Below, one piece after another: positions 56,773 through 64,000 of a stretch of 64,000 nucleotides of DNA; position 1 is the first letter of the stretch; each line of letters begins with the position of its first letter. A program made the position numbers and the translations under genes. The stretch lies in assembly GCF_030819275.1 (NCBI RefSeq), contig NZ_JAUTBL010000002.1, positions 2,358,501 through 2,422,500 of the forward strand, written 5' to 3'. The notes under the pieces are model-generated. The model was given only the letters and a program-made list of their open reading frames with translations. It made no database searches and had not been told where the DNA came from. Source of the stretch: Agrobacterium larrymoorei. Its GTDB lineage: Bacteria > Pseudomonadota > Alphaproteobacteria > Rhizobiales > Rhizobiaceae.

Positions 56773-57706
56773 ACCACTGACCGCCACCACCGCCCATCAA
56801 GGTCCAGGCACAGCCTCGGTCAAGCGTGCGAAGAGCGTCGATATCTATGCGCCGCAATGGCGAAACTTCCTCTTCGTCGCGCCCTATCTCGTCTTCTTCG
56901 TCACGCTGCTTGTCGTGCCGCTGTTCTGGGGCATCTGGCTGTCCTTCCACAAGGCGGATACGTTTTCCTCCGGCCCCTTTATCGGTTTCGGCAATTACGT
57001 TCGGCTGTTCAATGACAGGATCTTCCTGCAGTCGATCTGGAACACCTTCTACTTCGTGCTGCTGACGGTTCCATCGCTGGCCCTGCTCGGCCTGTTTCTG
57101 GCGCTTTGCCTCAACCGGCGCACACGCAGTGCCGCCGTCCTCCGGGGTCTGTTCTTCTCGTCCTCGGTCTTGTCCGTCACCATCGTCACGCTGATCTGGC
57201 GCATCGTCTACATTCCCGATATCGGGCTTCTGTCGATGATCTTCGGCCTGTTCGGCGCACGCGCCCCTGCCTTCCTGTCGGACCCGAGCCTTGCGATGAT
57301 CGGCATTGCGATTGCCACGGTCTGGTGGTGCATCGGCCTGCCGATGATGCTGTTTCTCTCCGCACTTCAACAGATCCCGCAGGATATTTATGAGGCCGCC
57401 GCACTCGACAATGCCAATCGCTGGCAGACGCTCCGGTCCATCACCCTGCCCTCGATCAAGCGCACCTTCGTGCTGGTCGTCATCATCCAGATCGTCTTTC
57501 AGTTCCAGCTCTTCGGCCAGGCGTTGCTGATGACGCGCGGTGGGCCGAACAACCTCACCAAGCCGATCGTCTTCTACATCTACGAGACGGCCTTCCGCCG
57601 CTGGGATCTCGGCCTCGGTGCCGCCGCATCCGAAATCCTGTTCGTGCTGATCCTGGTCGCGGCCATGGTGCAATTCCTGATGTCCCGCAGAAAGGCAGAT
57701 GTGTGA
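56765..57706 (+). CDS. Sugar ABC transporter permease 1
   Basis: A 313-residue inner-membrane protein with six hydrophobic segments starting at FLFVAPYLVFFVTLLVVPLFWGIW and the EAA coupling motif EAAALDNANRWQTLRSITLP (about 213). It is a MalF/UgpA-type subunit of a CUT1 importer. The ATG lies inside the end of the ATPase gene, and the stop shares a base with the next permease ATG, so all three are coupled. Confidence 0.92.
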   Translation: MAEPLTATTAHQGPGTASVKRAKSVDIYAPQWRNFLFVAPYLVFFVTLLVVPLFWGIWLSFHKADTFSSGPFIGFGNYVRLFNDRIFLQSIWNTFYFVLLTVPSLALLGLFLALCLNRRTRSAAVLRGLFFSSSVLSVTIVTLIWRIVYIPDIGLLSMIFGLFGARAPAFLSDPSLAMIGIAIATVWWCIGLPMMLFLSALQQIPQDIYEAAALDNANRWQTLRSITLPSIKRTFVLVVIIQIVFQFQLFGQALLMTRGGPNNLTKPIVFYIYETAFRRWDLGLGAAASEILFVLILVAAMVQFLMSRRKADV

Positions 57707-58554
57707 TGGCATCGCAGAACTCCAACATCATCGGCAGATCCTTCGGCGACCGCGTGCTCTATGGCCTCGTCATCCTTCTGGCGATCGTCATGGCAGCCCC
57801 CGTCCTTTACGTCATCGCGCTGTCTTTGAAGGACAACAACGCGCTGATGGTCGATCCGCATTCGGTCTTCCAGCTGCCCTATACGATCAAGAACTATATC
57901 GACACCATCGGCACATCGAGCGTGTTTCTTTGGGTGTTCAACAGCATCGTGGTGGCCGGCGGCATGACGATCATGACGTTGATCCTGTCATCACTTGCGG
58001 GTTATGGCTTCGCCCGACTGAACTTTCCCGGTCGCGACGTGCTGTTCGTTCTGGTGCTTCTGGGTCTTGCCGTGCCGGAACAGGCGGTGCTGATTGCCCG
58101 CCATCAGATTTTCAGCTGGCTTGGCCTGCACAATTCCTATCCGGGCCTGATCCTGCCCGGTCTGTCGTCCGCCTTCGGCGTGTTCCTGATGACGCAATAT
58201 TTCCGCGCCATTCCGAAGGAGTTGGATGAAGCCGCGATCCTCGACAATGCCAGCCGCTTCCGCGTTTTCTGGAAGGTGCTTCTGCCACTCACCGTCCCGG
58301 CCCAGGCGACGCTTGGCATCTTCACCTTTCTCGGCGCCTGGAACGATTACTTCTGGCCGCTGATATCCGCCACGAAGAAGGAGATGTTCACGCTCACCGT
58401 CGGCATCGCCTCGACGCAGATGAACTTCGCACAATCGCAGGGCATCGGCTTCCTGATGGCGCAGGCGGTGTTCGCCGGCGCACCGATCCTGATCATCTAT
58501 CTGTTTTTCCAGAAATATATCGTCACCGCCGTATCTGGCGCGGCGGTGCGGTGA
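57706..58554 (+). CDS. Sugar ABC transporter permease 2
   Basis: A 282-residue MalG/UgpE-type permease with six hydrophobic segments (VLYGLVILLAIVMAAPVLYVIAL at the start) and the EAA motif DEAAILDNASRFRVFWKVLLPL (about 180). It completes the transmembrane pore with the preceding gene. The ATG overlaps the stop of permease 1. A 95-bp gap with a strong ribosome-binding site leads to the binding-protein gene. Confidence 0.92.
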   Translation: MASQNSNIIGRSFGDRVLYGLVILLAIVMAAPVLYVIALSLKDNNALMVDPHSVFQLPYTIKNYIDTIGTSSVFLWVFNSIVVAGGMTIMTLILSSLAGYGFARLNFPGRDVLFVLVLLGLAVPEQAVLIARHQIFSWLGLHNSYPGLILPGLSSAFGVFLMTQYFRAIPKELDEAAILDNASRFRVFWKVLLPLTVPAQATLGIFTFLGAWNDYFWPLISATKKEMFTLTVGIASTQMNFAQSQGIGFLMAQAVFAGAPILIIYLFFQKYIVTAVSGAAVR

Positions 58555-58649
58555 TGCATGACGTTTGAGGCCAAATGCTAGGCCTGAACGAATGAGGAAA
58601 AGACGCCGCTCGCCCAGCGACGGCGAAACCTGAGGAGGAGGAGACTATC

Positions 58650-59969
58650 ATGACTTTGAGGACACTGTTTCTCGCCACCATATCCGCAGCCGCGGTTCTG
58701 GTCGCATCACCAAGCCTCGCCGAGACCGAGTTGCAGGTGCAGCGCTTCTTTGGCGCCTGCGACGCAGATTTCGGCAAGAACACCGATGTCAGCAAGGCGG
58801 TGGGCGAATGCGGCATCATCACATCGATGATCAACAAATTCGCCGCCGACAATCCCGATATCAAGATCAATGTCACGACGGTGGAATGGCCGGGCTACGA
58901 CCAGCTGACGGCGCAGTTCGCCTCGGGCGATGCACCGGACATCGTCACGATCCATGAATCCGTCCTGTCCGACTATCAGTCCAAGGACCTGCTGGTCCCG
59001 CTCGACGACATGTTGAAGACGGTGGGCGTGACGCCGGACAAATTCACCGACGCTGCCAAGGAAGGCGTGACCAAGAACGGCAAGATCTACGGCCTGCCGA
59101 TCGACAACTGGACCATGCTCTACCACATCAACATGGACCTCTTCAAAACCGCAGGCCTCGTCAATCCCGATGGCACGCCGATCCTGCCGAAATCACCGGA
59201 AGAGTTGCTGGCCCAGGCCGAGCAGTTCAAGCAGAAAACCGGCAAGCCCTATTTCGTCCAGAACCTTGCCAACGAGACGGCGCTTTATGCCCGCAATCTC
59301 TACACCTACCTGTTCCAGCAGAATTCCGATTTCTTCGCCGATCCGAAGAAGGTGAAGTTCAACACGCCGGAAGCACGCAAGATCGTGGAGATGTACAAGA
59401 CCATCTTTGAAAAGGACGACACGACGAAGGACCTCGATTACGGCGGCTCCATCAACGCGTTCCTCGGCGGTGAAGGCGGCGTACACCTGAACGGCACCTG
59501 GATGGTCGGCGACTACAATGCCCAATCTGAAAAGCCGGGCACTGCGCTGAACAAGGGCGGTTATGCGGTCTATCCCTATCCGCAGCTCTTCCCTGGCGCC
59601 AAGGCGCAATATGCCGATGGCCACAGCTGGGCGGTTTCCAAGAAGGAGCGCACGCCGGAGCAGGAAGCGGCGATTGCCAAGTTCCTGAAATTCTTTGCCG
59701 ATAATGATTTCGAATGGTCGCGCACCGGTCACCTGCCGGCTTACAAGGCGGTCATCGAATCCGCCGAGTTCAAGGCGCTGCCGCATCGCGACACGATTGC
59801 GCCGATCGCCACGCTTGGCAAGCCGCTGCCCTCTGCCGTCCAGCGCCAGTTCGCCATTCAGGACATTGTCGGCGAGGAAATGAGTGCGGCCATCACCGGC
59901 CAGAAGGACGTCGATTCTGCGCTCGCCGATATGGAAAGCCGCGTCAACGAACTTCTCGCCAACCTCTGA
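58650..59969 (+). CDS. Sugar ABC transporter substrate-binding protein
   Basis: A 439-residue periplasmic protein with signal peptide (cleavage after SLA, about residue 24) and an extracellular solute-binding family 1 fold (MINKFAADNPDIKINVTTVEWPGYDQLTAQFASGDAPDIVTIHE; LPIDNWTMLYHINMDLFKTAGL; HSWAVSKKERTPEQ). Co-transcription with a GH51 enzyme suggests it binds arabinose-containing oligosaccharides; the ligand is inferred. GGAGGAGGAG precedes the ATG, fitting the high expression usual for binding proteins. A terminator follows. Confidence 0.92.
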   Translation: MTLRTLFLATISAAAVLVASPSLAETELQVQRFFGACDADFGKNTDVSKAVGECGIITSMINKFAADNPDIKINVTTVEWPGYDQLTAQFASGDAPDIVTIHESVLSDYQSKDLLVPLDDMLKTVGVTPDKFTDAAKEGVTKNGKIYGLPIDNWTMLYHINMDLFKTAGLVNPDGTPILPKSPEELLAQAEQFKQKTGKPYFVQNLANETALYARNLYTYLFQQNSDFFADPKKVKFNTPEARKIVEMYKTIFEKDDTTKDLDYGGSINAFLGGEGGVHLNGTWMVGDYNAQSEKPGTALNKGGYAVYPYPQLFPGAKAQYADGHSWAVSKKERTPEQEAAIAKFLKFFADNDFEWSRTGHLPAYKAVIESAEFKALPHRDTIAPIATLGKPLPSAVQRQFAIQDIVGEEMSAAITGQKDVDSALADMESRVNELLANL

Positions 59970-59998
59970 TCTGCCGGCTGCAGCCCTTTGCTGCGGTC

Positions 59999-60043
59999 TC
60001 TCGCGTCTCGCCTACCCTCCCGGGGGCGAGGCGCGAGATTTTG
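59999..60043 (+). terminator. Terminator of the arabinofuranoside operon
   Basis: TCTCGCG-t-CTCGCC (59999-60012) pairs with GGCGAG-g-CGCGAGA (60025-60038), then TTTTGTTT. Confidence 0.85.
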
Positions 60044-60165
60044 TTTGAGGGAGAGTGCGGCCTCTTTTTCACCCTTGTGGTCGATATGATTTGGAAAAGA
60101 CCAATCTTGGTCCTATGGGTGAAGGCCCATTTCATCGTCCGAGACTGTCAACGACCGTGCCTAGA

Positions 60166-61479
60166 ATGCAAAGCGACACCCGCCAGACAATCGTGCGTCT
60201 CCTCTCCACCATGGCAAGCGCCAAGGAGATCGACCAGTATCTGAAGCGCTTCTCCCAGCTCGATGCCAAGCGCTTCGCGCTCGTCAACATCGATGGCGCC
60301 ATCTTGCGCGATGCGCAGGAGGCAGAGGCCACCGCCTCATCGCTGTCGTTTCTGCAGCAAGTGGGGCTGACGCCGATTGTTCTGTTGGGACGTAGTTCTG
60401 GGGCAGAGGATGAGAGCGCCGCGCATGAGAGGGCAGCCAGCGCCGCAGGCAAGCCACAAGAGACCGCCGATCGCGAGACGTTTGATGGCCTCAACCTGAA
60501 GCTCGTTCAATTGCTGCAAGAACAAGGCACGCGCGCCACCTCGATCACGGCAGGCGTGTTTGCAGCAGACGTTCCGACAAGCAATGCCAGCTCCCGCCTC
60601 GCAACGGTCAGCGCAGTGAGATTGGCGCCGATCGAAGCCAGTCTCGATGCAGGATCGATCCCTGTCATCGGCAGTGTTGGCGAAACCCCATCCGGCCAGA
60701 CAATAGAGATCGGCAGCGATGACGCGACCAACGAGCTGGTGCGCGCGCTGCAGCCCTTCAAGGTGATCTTTCTCACAAGCTTTGGCGGCTTGCGCCATGA
60801 CAATGGTCGCAGGATCGACTCGATCAACCTCTCCACAGAATACGACCAGTTCGCCGATAAGGCCTATTCGGACAGCGGCTTCACCTTCAAGATCGAGCGG
60901 ATGAAGCAATTGCTCGATGGCTTGCCGATGGAATCCTCGATCTCGATCACCAACCCGGCCAACCTGGCGCAAGAGCTGTTCACCCATAAGGGCTCCGGCA
61001 CGCTGATCCGCCGTGGTGAACGGGTGCTGCGCGCCACCTCATGGGAAGAACTCGACCTGACCCGTTTGCGGGCGCTGATTGAATCGAGTTTCGGACGACG
61101 CGTCGTCGACGATTATTTTGAGCGCACCCGGCTGCTGCGCGCCTACATCAGCGAGCACTACCGCGCCGCCATCATTCTGACGGAAGAGGATGGCGTTCCC
61201 TATCTCGACAAGTTCGCCGTGCTGGACGAAGCGCAAGGAGAAGGCCTCGGCCGTGCGGTCTGGAAGGTGATGCGTGAGGAGACACCGCAACTCTTCTGGC
61301 GCTCCCGCCACAACAATCAGGTCAACATATTCTACTACGCCCAGTCCGATGGCTGTTTCAAACAGGAGCGATGGAAGGTGTTCTGGTGCGGCCTGACGGA
61401 TTTCTCGCAGATCGAAAAATGCGTCGCCCATTGTGCGGTTCGCCCGACAACCTTGATCGACACTGAAACCAAACCGTGA
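60166..61479 (+). CDS. N-acetylglutamate kinase/synthase-like protein (AAK + NAT)
   Basis: The 437-residue protein has an amino-acid-kinase domain (about 30-270) followed by an N-acetyltransferase domain (about 285-430, with [18 protein letters not shown] and [34 protein letters not shown]) of the DUF619/NAT type. This fused architecture occurs in NAGS and bifunctional NAGS/NAGK enzymes of arginine synthesis. The AAK part lacks a clear glycine-rich ATP loop and has an Ala/Glu-rich insertion (about 85-110), so kinase activity is uncertain and acetylglutamate synthase is more likely. The ATG at 60166 fits the family start. An ACT-domain gene follows 13 bp later. Confidence 0.82.
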   Translation: MQSDTRQTIVRLLSTMASAKEIDQYLKRFSQLDAKRFALVNIDGAILRDAQEAEATASSLSFLQQVGLTPIVLLGRSSGAEDESAAHERAASAAGKPQETADRETFDGLNLKLVQLLQEQGTRATSITAGVFAADVPTSNASSRLATVSAVRLAPIEASLDAGSIPVIGSVGETPSGQTIEIGSDDATNELVRALQPFKVIFLTSFGGLRHDNGRRIDSINLSTEYDQFADKAYSDSGFTFKIERMKQLLDGLPMESSISITNPANLAQELFTHKGSGTLIRRGERVLRATSWEELDLTRLRALIESSFGRRVVDDYFERTRLLRAYISEHYRAAIILTEEDGVPYLDKFAVLDEAQGEGLGRAVWKVMREETPQLFWRSRHNNQVNIFYYAQSDGCFKQERWKVFWCGLTDFSQIEKCVAHCAVRPTTLIDTETKP

Positions 61480-61492
61480 CGGAGAAGGCGCC

Positions 61493-61879
61493 ATGTCGCA
61501 CGCGATAAACCTACGGACGGTTCCGGGCGTCTTCAGCGTCGCGCGCCTTTCGCCCGATGCCGCCTTGCCTGCCTGGTTTGACGGCCCCGGCTTTTCCGCC
61601 ATGGTCAGAAGCGACGACGAACTCACCCTCGTCTGCCTGCAGAACCGTGTACCAACGACCGTCGAAGTCGAACCAAACTGGCGCTGCTTGCGCAGCCTCG
61701 GCCCGATCCCGTTTAATGCGACAGGTATTCTCCAATCGCTGATTCAGCCGATCTCCGAACAAGGTATTGGCGTCTTCGTGCTATGCACATTTGACGGCGA
61801 GCATATTCTCGTGCCGGAGAAAGACTGGGACAAAGCAGCACGTTCGCTTCAAGAGGCAGGGCACGTCTTCGTTCCGTAG
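61493..61879 (+). CDS. ACT-domain protein (ACT_7, CASTOR-related)
   Basis: A 128-residue protein with tandem ACT-like halves: FSVARLSPDAALPAWF and FSAMVRSDDELTLVCLQNRVP in the first; WRCLRSLGPIPFNATGILQSLIQPISEQGIGVFVLCTFDGEHILVPEKDWDKA in the second. This is the ACT_7 pattern shared with eukaryotic CASTOR arginine sensors. GGAG lies just before the ATG and the gene directly follows an acetylglutamate synthase-like gene, so it may sense arginine or another amino acid and modulate that enzyme. That role is inferred. Confidence 0.83.
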   Translation: MSHAINLRTVPGVFSVARLSPDAALPAWFDGPGFSAMVRSDDELTLVCLQNRVPTTVEVEPNWRCLRSLGPIPFNATGILQSLIQPISEQGIGVFVLCTFDGEHILVPEKDWDKAARSLQEAGHVFVP

Positions 61880-61921
61880 ACGAAAACCGGTCATCCTCGC
61901 ATAGACATCGGAAGCGCATCC

Positions 61922-62062
61922 TCACTTCGATTCGCGGCATCGTTGGGAGCAGAATTTCACATGATCCCAGTCTTTCGCCCATTTCTTCCGCCAGACGAAG
62001 GGACGCCCGCAGACGGGGCATATCTTGGACGGCAGTTCGGATTTCTTGCGCTGTTTCGGCAT
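61922..62062 (-). CDS. DUF2256 zinc-ribbon protein
   Basis: A 46-residue protein, [20 protein letters not shown] followed by [12 protein letters not shown] and [10 protein letters not shown]. Cysteines 15, 18, 38 and 42 form a C-x2-C ... C-x3-C zinc site, and the sequence matches DUF2256 throughout. Function is unknown; members are often near photolyase/cryptochrome genes, none of which is visible here. GAGG lies 7 nt before the ATG. It stands alone on the minus strand between plus-strand genes. Confidence 0.85.
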   Translation of the reverse strand: MPKQRKKSELPSKICPVCGRPFVWRKKWAKDWDHVKFCSQRCRESK

Positions 62063-62227
62063 TGAAGCGCCTCTGATCCTTCTCCAGCTTACGGCAACGA
62101 CCGCGTTCCAGATCTTGCGACGACCAAATCACACGGTCCATATAGGAATTCGGTATGATCAATACTTGACGGCAACCAATTATGCCCCATGACAGTCTTA
62201 CAACCGGTCGATCATCTGGAAGACATC

Positions 62228-62800
62228 ATGGCTTTTGAACAATTCGTCACCGATTACGGCATCGCGGCCGTATTGATTGGCTCCGGGGTCGAGGGAGAGA
62301 CCGTGGCATTCCTGGGCGGCGTGCTTGCCCACAAAGGCATGTTTCCATACTGGCAGGTGGCCGTTGCCGCCGCGCTGGGCTCATTCCTGGCGGATCAAAT
62401 TCTTTTTTATCTCGGGCGCTATGCCAGCGGCATCAACGCCGTCAAACGCCTGACCGCAAAACCCGCCATGACGCGGGTTACCTCATGGCTCGAAAAGCAC
62501 CCAAACGCCTTTATCTTCTTTTTCCGCTTCGTCTACGGCATTCGCACGATCAGCCCGGTCGCAATCGGACTTTCTTCCATTTCGCCGCTTCGCTTCTTTG
62601 CCATCAACCTGGTCTCCGCCGCCACCTGGGGCACTCTCATCACCGCCGTTGGCTATGGACTGGGGCAGGCAATCGAGACTCTGATCGGAAGGCTCGGGCT
62701 TGGCCACCACATGGCCATCGCCATCATTCCTGCCCTTGCCGTCATCGCCGCCATCGCATTCGGTGCGCATCACTACTTGCGGTCCTCGGAGAAGACATAA
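62228..62800 (+). CDS. DedA-family membrane protein
   Basis: A 190-residue protein with four to five hydrophobic segments and the DedA signature: GSGVEGETVAFLGGVLAHKG (the conserved E/G-rich reentrant region, about 16-35), ADQILFYLGRYASG and FFFRFVYGIRTISPVAIGLSSI. DedA proteins support membrane homeostasis as proton-linked lipid carriers (undecaprenyl phosphate or phospholipid flipping). The ATG at 62228 has GGAAG 6 nt upstream; an ATG at 62189 has none. Confidence 0.88.
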   Translation: MAFEQFVTDYGIAAVLIGSGVEGETVAFLGGVLAHKGMFPYWQVAVAAALGSFLADQILFYLGRYASGINAVKRLTAKPAMTRVTSWLEKHPNAFIFFFRFVYGIRTISPVAIGLSSISPLRFFAINLVSAATWGTLITAVGYGLGQAIETLIGRLGLGHHMAIAIIPALAVIAAIAFGAHHYLRSSEKT

Positions 62801-62833
62801 GCGGCCCGCGTCGGCGCGACGACGCGCAAAGGA

Positions 62834-63478
62834 TCATCGCGCAGGCAGTTCGGTCGCTCCTGTTTGCCGCCTTTGCTCGTCAATCTGGCGCTGCTGGTCT
62901 TGGAAGCGTTGATCATATCCGGCAAAAGCGCGATCCAGTTCGGGCCGGGGAACCTGCGCATCGCGCAAATCCTTGATCTCGGCTTCCATACGGATCCTGT
63001 CTTCGGAGCTTCGCTGCTGACGCCACTCCATCTCCTGCCGCGTCACCATCCGCTCCGTCATCGCAATGATGCTCTGCTGTGTGGTGTCCGCCAGCTTCGC
63101 GACTGCCGTCTGCGCCAGCTCGGAGTTCTTCAGGATCGCGGAATCGAGCCGGCTCTGATCCTTGCTTAGCGTGCCATAGACGAAGGCGCTCAGCGCCGCC
63201 AAGATTGTGAAGGATACGCCGACCGCCGACCAGACGACCGGCCATTGCGTGCGGCTGCGCTCCGCAAGGCTGGCGGACAGGCCCGAGATCGACGTGCGCA
63301 TCTCATTGGCGATCGCCGACATGGTGTTTTCCACCTGCTTGAAACCGGAGCGCATCTCGGTTTCAAGATCGCTTTGCCGGCGCCCGAGATTGGTCACGCG
63401 CTCGCCGAGCTGCGCCGTGGCAGCATCGCTATAGGCGCGGTGGGCTTCGTGGTCATTCATCTCTTCAAGTCCTGTCAT
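62834..63478 (-). CDS. Single-pass membrane coiled-coil protein of a phage-like lysis module
   Basis: The 214-residue protein has a charged N-terminal helical part (RVTNLGRRQSDLETEMRSGFKQVENTMSAIANEM), one membrane helix (WPVVWSAVGVSFTILAALSAFVYGT, about 85-110) and a long Gln/Arg-rich coiled coil to the end. The family is not recognised. The ATG overlaps the stop of the Rz1-like gene (TCAT), so it belongs to the same operon. A holin-associated or spanin-related role is possible but unproven. An ATG six codons later is an alternative start. Confidence 0.6.
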   Translation of the reverse strand: MTGLEEMNDHEAHRAYSDAATAQLGERVTNLGRRQSDLETEMRSGFKQVENTMSAIANEMRTSISGLSASLAERSRTQWPVVWSAVGVSFTILAALSAFVYGTLSKDQSRLDSAILKNSELAQTAVAKLADTTQQSIIAMTERMVTRQEMEWRQQRSSEDRIRMEAEIKDLRDAQVPRPELDRAFAGYDQRFQDQQRQIDEQRRQTGATELPAR

Positions 63479-63816
63479 TGCCTGATGCTTCGTTGCGCAG
63501 CTTGCGGCTTCGTCACGTCGAAGCGCGTCTTCACACCGTCGTAGAATGATGCGCAGCGCCCTATGCGCCTGTCGGTGAGATCGGCGGCAACCTCCCAACG
63601 CAACTGTGTATTGCGCGGCTTCTCGACCCCGTATTTCGGGATCACCCGCTCCATCGGCTGGCGGCATTCCTCAGGCAGATCCGGCAGGCGCACACCGGCA
63701 GCCATCCTGCCCTTCGCATCAGCGGCGGCAATCAGCCGCGCCTCTTTGCTGGCACAGCCAGAGACGGTCAGCATCGCTCCAGCGGTAATCGCCATCATCC
63801 ATTGTCTGATTGTCAT
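63475..63816 (-). CDS. Rz1-like lipoprotein (outer-membrane spanin candidate)
   Basis: A 113-residue protein with a lipoprotein signal peptide (MTIRQWMMAITAGAMLTVSGC, lipobox VSGC). The mature part, which includes LPDLPEECRQPMERVIPK, is Pro/Arg-rich. Its start lies inside the upstream Rz-like gene in another frame, the classic overlapped Rz/Rz1 arrangement of phage lysis cassettes, in which the lipoprotein subunit in the outer membrane binds the inner-membrane subunit to fuse membranes. It is longer than lambda Rz1. The call rests on architecture. Confidence 0.65.
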   Translation of the reverse strand: MTIRQWMMAITAGAMLTVSGCASKEARLIAAADAKGRMAAGVRLPDLPEECRQPMERVIPKYGVEKPRNTQLRWEVAADLTDRRIGRCASFYDGVKTRFDVTKPQAAQRSIRQ

Positions 63817-64000
63817 TGCGGATCGCCTCTTCGAGTTCAGCCTGGCGTTTCTGTTGCGTGAGAGCGTCGGCCACCGCGCGCTTCCGGTAATCCTCCAGCG
63901 CCTGTGCCGCCGCATTGCGCTGCCGCTCAAGCTCCGCCGCCCTGGCTTCGGCAGCAGTCTTTTCCGAAAGCAGCACATACCCTTTCAGCAGTGCCGCATC
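63719..64000 (-). CDS. Rz-like coiled-coil protein (partial at window end)
   Basis: The frame is open through the window end. The visible 93 residues are a Glu/Arg/Ala-rich coiled coil (EKTAAEARAAELERQRNAAA ... QQKRQAELEEAIRNDNQ), as in the periplasmic part of inner-membrane spanins. Its last 98 bases overlap the Rz1-like gene in a different frame. The N-terminal membrane anchor would lie beyond position 64000. Confidence 0.6.
   Translation of the reverse strand, partial: DAALLKGYVLLSEKTAAEARAAELERQRNAAAQALEDYRKRAVADALTQQKRQAELEEAIRNDNQTMDDGDYRWSDADRLWLCQQRGAADCRR

Overview
The window is chromosomal DNA of a Rhizobiaceae bacterium, most like Agrobacterium/Rhizobium. The evidence is an Omp10-family lipoprotein, homospermidine synthase, GapR (DUF2312), CpdR, KpsF/KdsD, an mmgR/suhB-type sRNA, alphaproteobacterial-style promoters and several palindromic intergenic repeat families. 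Coding density is high and most genes are conserved core functions in short operons.

Layout. 1-3250: purEK, a 41-residue L36 gene (rpmJ) with its own promoter, a TPR lipoprotein-like secreted protein and an AT-richer HEPN-like orphan. 3250-8300: the operon N-formylglutamate amidohydrolase / DUF1244 / gapR (minus strand), then DUF1036-pyk, and a TetR/DinB divergent pair. 8300-11080: a 734-residue protein made of 91 consecutive octapeptides arranged in a 136-residue super-repeat. 11080-17800: DUF882 peptidase-like protein, an NtrC-type regulator lacking GAFTGA, PepF, a class IV aminotransferase and a DUF333 protein. 17900-24850: a GGDEF gene and homospermidine synthase, both interrupted by single-base frameshifts, then omp10, a 5'-nucleotidase-LysM fusion, palindromic repeats and hemH. 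24890-35300: SPFH/NfeD pair, TetR/EamA exporter pair, kdsD, a beta-barrel protein, galU, a lytic transglycosylase, a degenerate SGNH protein and a KGG-like stress protein behind a possible general-stress promoter. 35370-43700: DJ-1/PfpI gene divergent from a frameshifted GlxA-type regulator, and gltB / small membrane ORF / gltD. 43900-52800: threonine aldolase, a higBA-type module, LysR/BASS transporter, hsp20 with a sigma-32-like promoter and ROSE-like leader, an unassigned structured sRNA, alpha/beta hydrolase, hisN, mmgR, a second N-formylglutamate amidohydrolase, cpdR and tRNA-Val(GAC). 53000-60050: an arabinofuranoside locus (ArsR-type regulator, GH51, four ABC genes). 60160-62800: N-acetylglutamate kinase/synthase-like protein with an ACT_7 partner, DUF2256 and DedA. 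62834-64000: the edge of a phage-like lysis module (Rz/Rz1-type overlapping genes), cut by the window end.

How parts work together: the arabinofuranoside locus encodes uptake of arabinose-containing oligosaccharides and their cytoplasmic hydrolysis, with CCGTAAT-core sites upstream of both the regulator and the GH51 gene. gltBD assimilates ammonia to glutamate, which also feeds the acetylglutamate enzyme. kdsD, galU, omp10, the beta-barrel protein and the murein enzymes serve the envelope. Three genes carry frameshifts, two of them single extra bases in C4/G4 runs, so either recent pseudogenisation or assembly error must be considered.

The most interesting unexplained items are the 91-octad protein, the candidate sRNA at 48686-48782, the 52-codon ORF between gltB and gltD, the acetylglutamate synthase/ACT pair and the regulator without GAFTGA.
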